Assembly (NCBI GenBank): GCA_051746745.1
Contig: JBNJFJ010000111.1
Coordinates: 1 to 5,343, forward strand
DNA length: 5,343 bases
Direction: 5' to 3'
Origin: Halolactibacillus sp051746745
GTDB lineage: Bacteria > Bacillota > Bacilli > Bacillales > Amphibacillaceae
Below are positions 5,048 to 5,343 of the stretch, piece by piece. The notes under the pieces are model-generated. The model saw nothing but the letters and a program-made list of their open reading frames with translations, made no database searches and had not been told where the DNA came from. A program made the translations under genes and the position numbers. Position 1 is the stretch's first letter. Every line of letters starts with the position of its first letter.

Positions 5048-5343
5048 TCAACCTGTAAAGATCTCACCCTTAGGATAAGAAATCCGCGGTGTTTTAGAGC
5101 GTGAAAGGGAGAAGGCGATCGTTAACGGTCCAACCCGACCGACAAACATCAACAACATAATCACGGGCTTGCCAATGACAGATAATTGATCGGTAATGCC
5201 TGTCGATAATCCGACGGTACCAAAGGCCGAAAAGGCTTCAAATGCGACACTCATCATCGGTAAGTCTTCCGTGACAGCTAAGACAAAGATCGCCATGAAA
5301 ACGATAAAGAAACTGATAACGATGATGGATAAGGAGCGGATGA
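5048..5343 (-). CDS. Ktr/Trk-type potassium uptake membrane subunit (KtrB/KtrD-like), C-terminal part
   Basis: The minus-strand frame runs open from the window edge to the TGA at 5050-5048, giving the last 97 residues of a longer protein. The ATG at 5296 lies inside a membrane helix and is not a start. A hydrophobic helix (SLSIIVISFFIVFMAIFVLAV) is followed by SAFGTVGLSTGIT, the last pore loop of the Trk/Ktr/HKT family, whose glycine contributes to the potassium selectivity filter. A final helix, VIMLLMFVGRVGPLTIAFSL, and a short basic tail ending KGEIFTG close the chain, as in KtrB and KtrD of Bacillus. The partner would be a cytoplasmic KtrA/KtrC nucleotide-binding subunit, not in this window. 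KtrB and KtrD cannot be told apart from this fragment. Confidence 0.9.
   Translation of the reverse strand, partial: IRSLSIIVISFFIVFMAIFVLAVTEDLPMMSVAFEAFSAFGTVGLSTGITDQLSVIGKPVIMLLMFVGRVGPLTIAFSLSRSKTPRISYPKGEIFTG

Overview
The window looks like chromosomal DNA of a low-GC Gram-positive bacterium of the Bacillaceae type. The evidence is textbook Shine-Dalgarno sites (AAGGAGG, GGAGGTGATC), TTG and GTG starts, a lipoprotein signal with an LVAC lipobox, and a Ktr-type potassium channel subunit. The very acidic exported protein hints at a salt- or alkali-tolerant host, which is inference only. I see no transposase, integrase, tRNA, rRNA or CRISPR array, and the gene content is mostly ordinary.

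Layout. 1-372 (+): the C-terminal end of a DUF697/YcjF-like membrane protein, cut by the window edge. 373-875: a 503-base gene-free stretch. Its first part looks like a free-standing small RNA gene (about 424-557), with an extended -10 promoter, a long two-tier stem-loop, a second hairpin and a strong intrinsic terminator. Its second part is a long untranslated leader for the next operon, with a hairpin and a possible tiny leader peptide. 876-3199 (+): a complete three-gene polar amino acid ABC importer made of a binding lipoprotein, a permease and an ATPase. It ends at a strong terminator shared with the converging gene.

3302-4021 (-): a MerR-family regulator fused to a TipAS-type ligand-binding domain. 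It sits behind its own promoter, which has the 19-bp spacer typical of MerR control, and it has a possible internal start that would yield the ligand-binding domain alone, as known for Streptomyces TipAL/TipAS. 4203-4928 (+), transcribed divergently from the regulator: a YkgJ-type cysteine-cluster protein. A perfect 13-bp hairpin separates it from the converging 3' end of a Ktr/Trk potassium uptake membrane subunit, 5048-5343 (-), which is cut by the window edge.

How the parts work together: the three ABC genes form one transport system. The lipoprotein captures the amino acid outside the membrane, the permease carries it across, and the ATPase drives the cycle. The other genes appear functionally independent of it. 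The items most worth a second look are the unassigned structured RNA at 424-557 and the two-product arrangement proposed for the TipA-like regulator.
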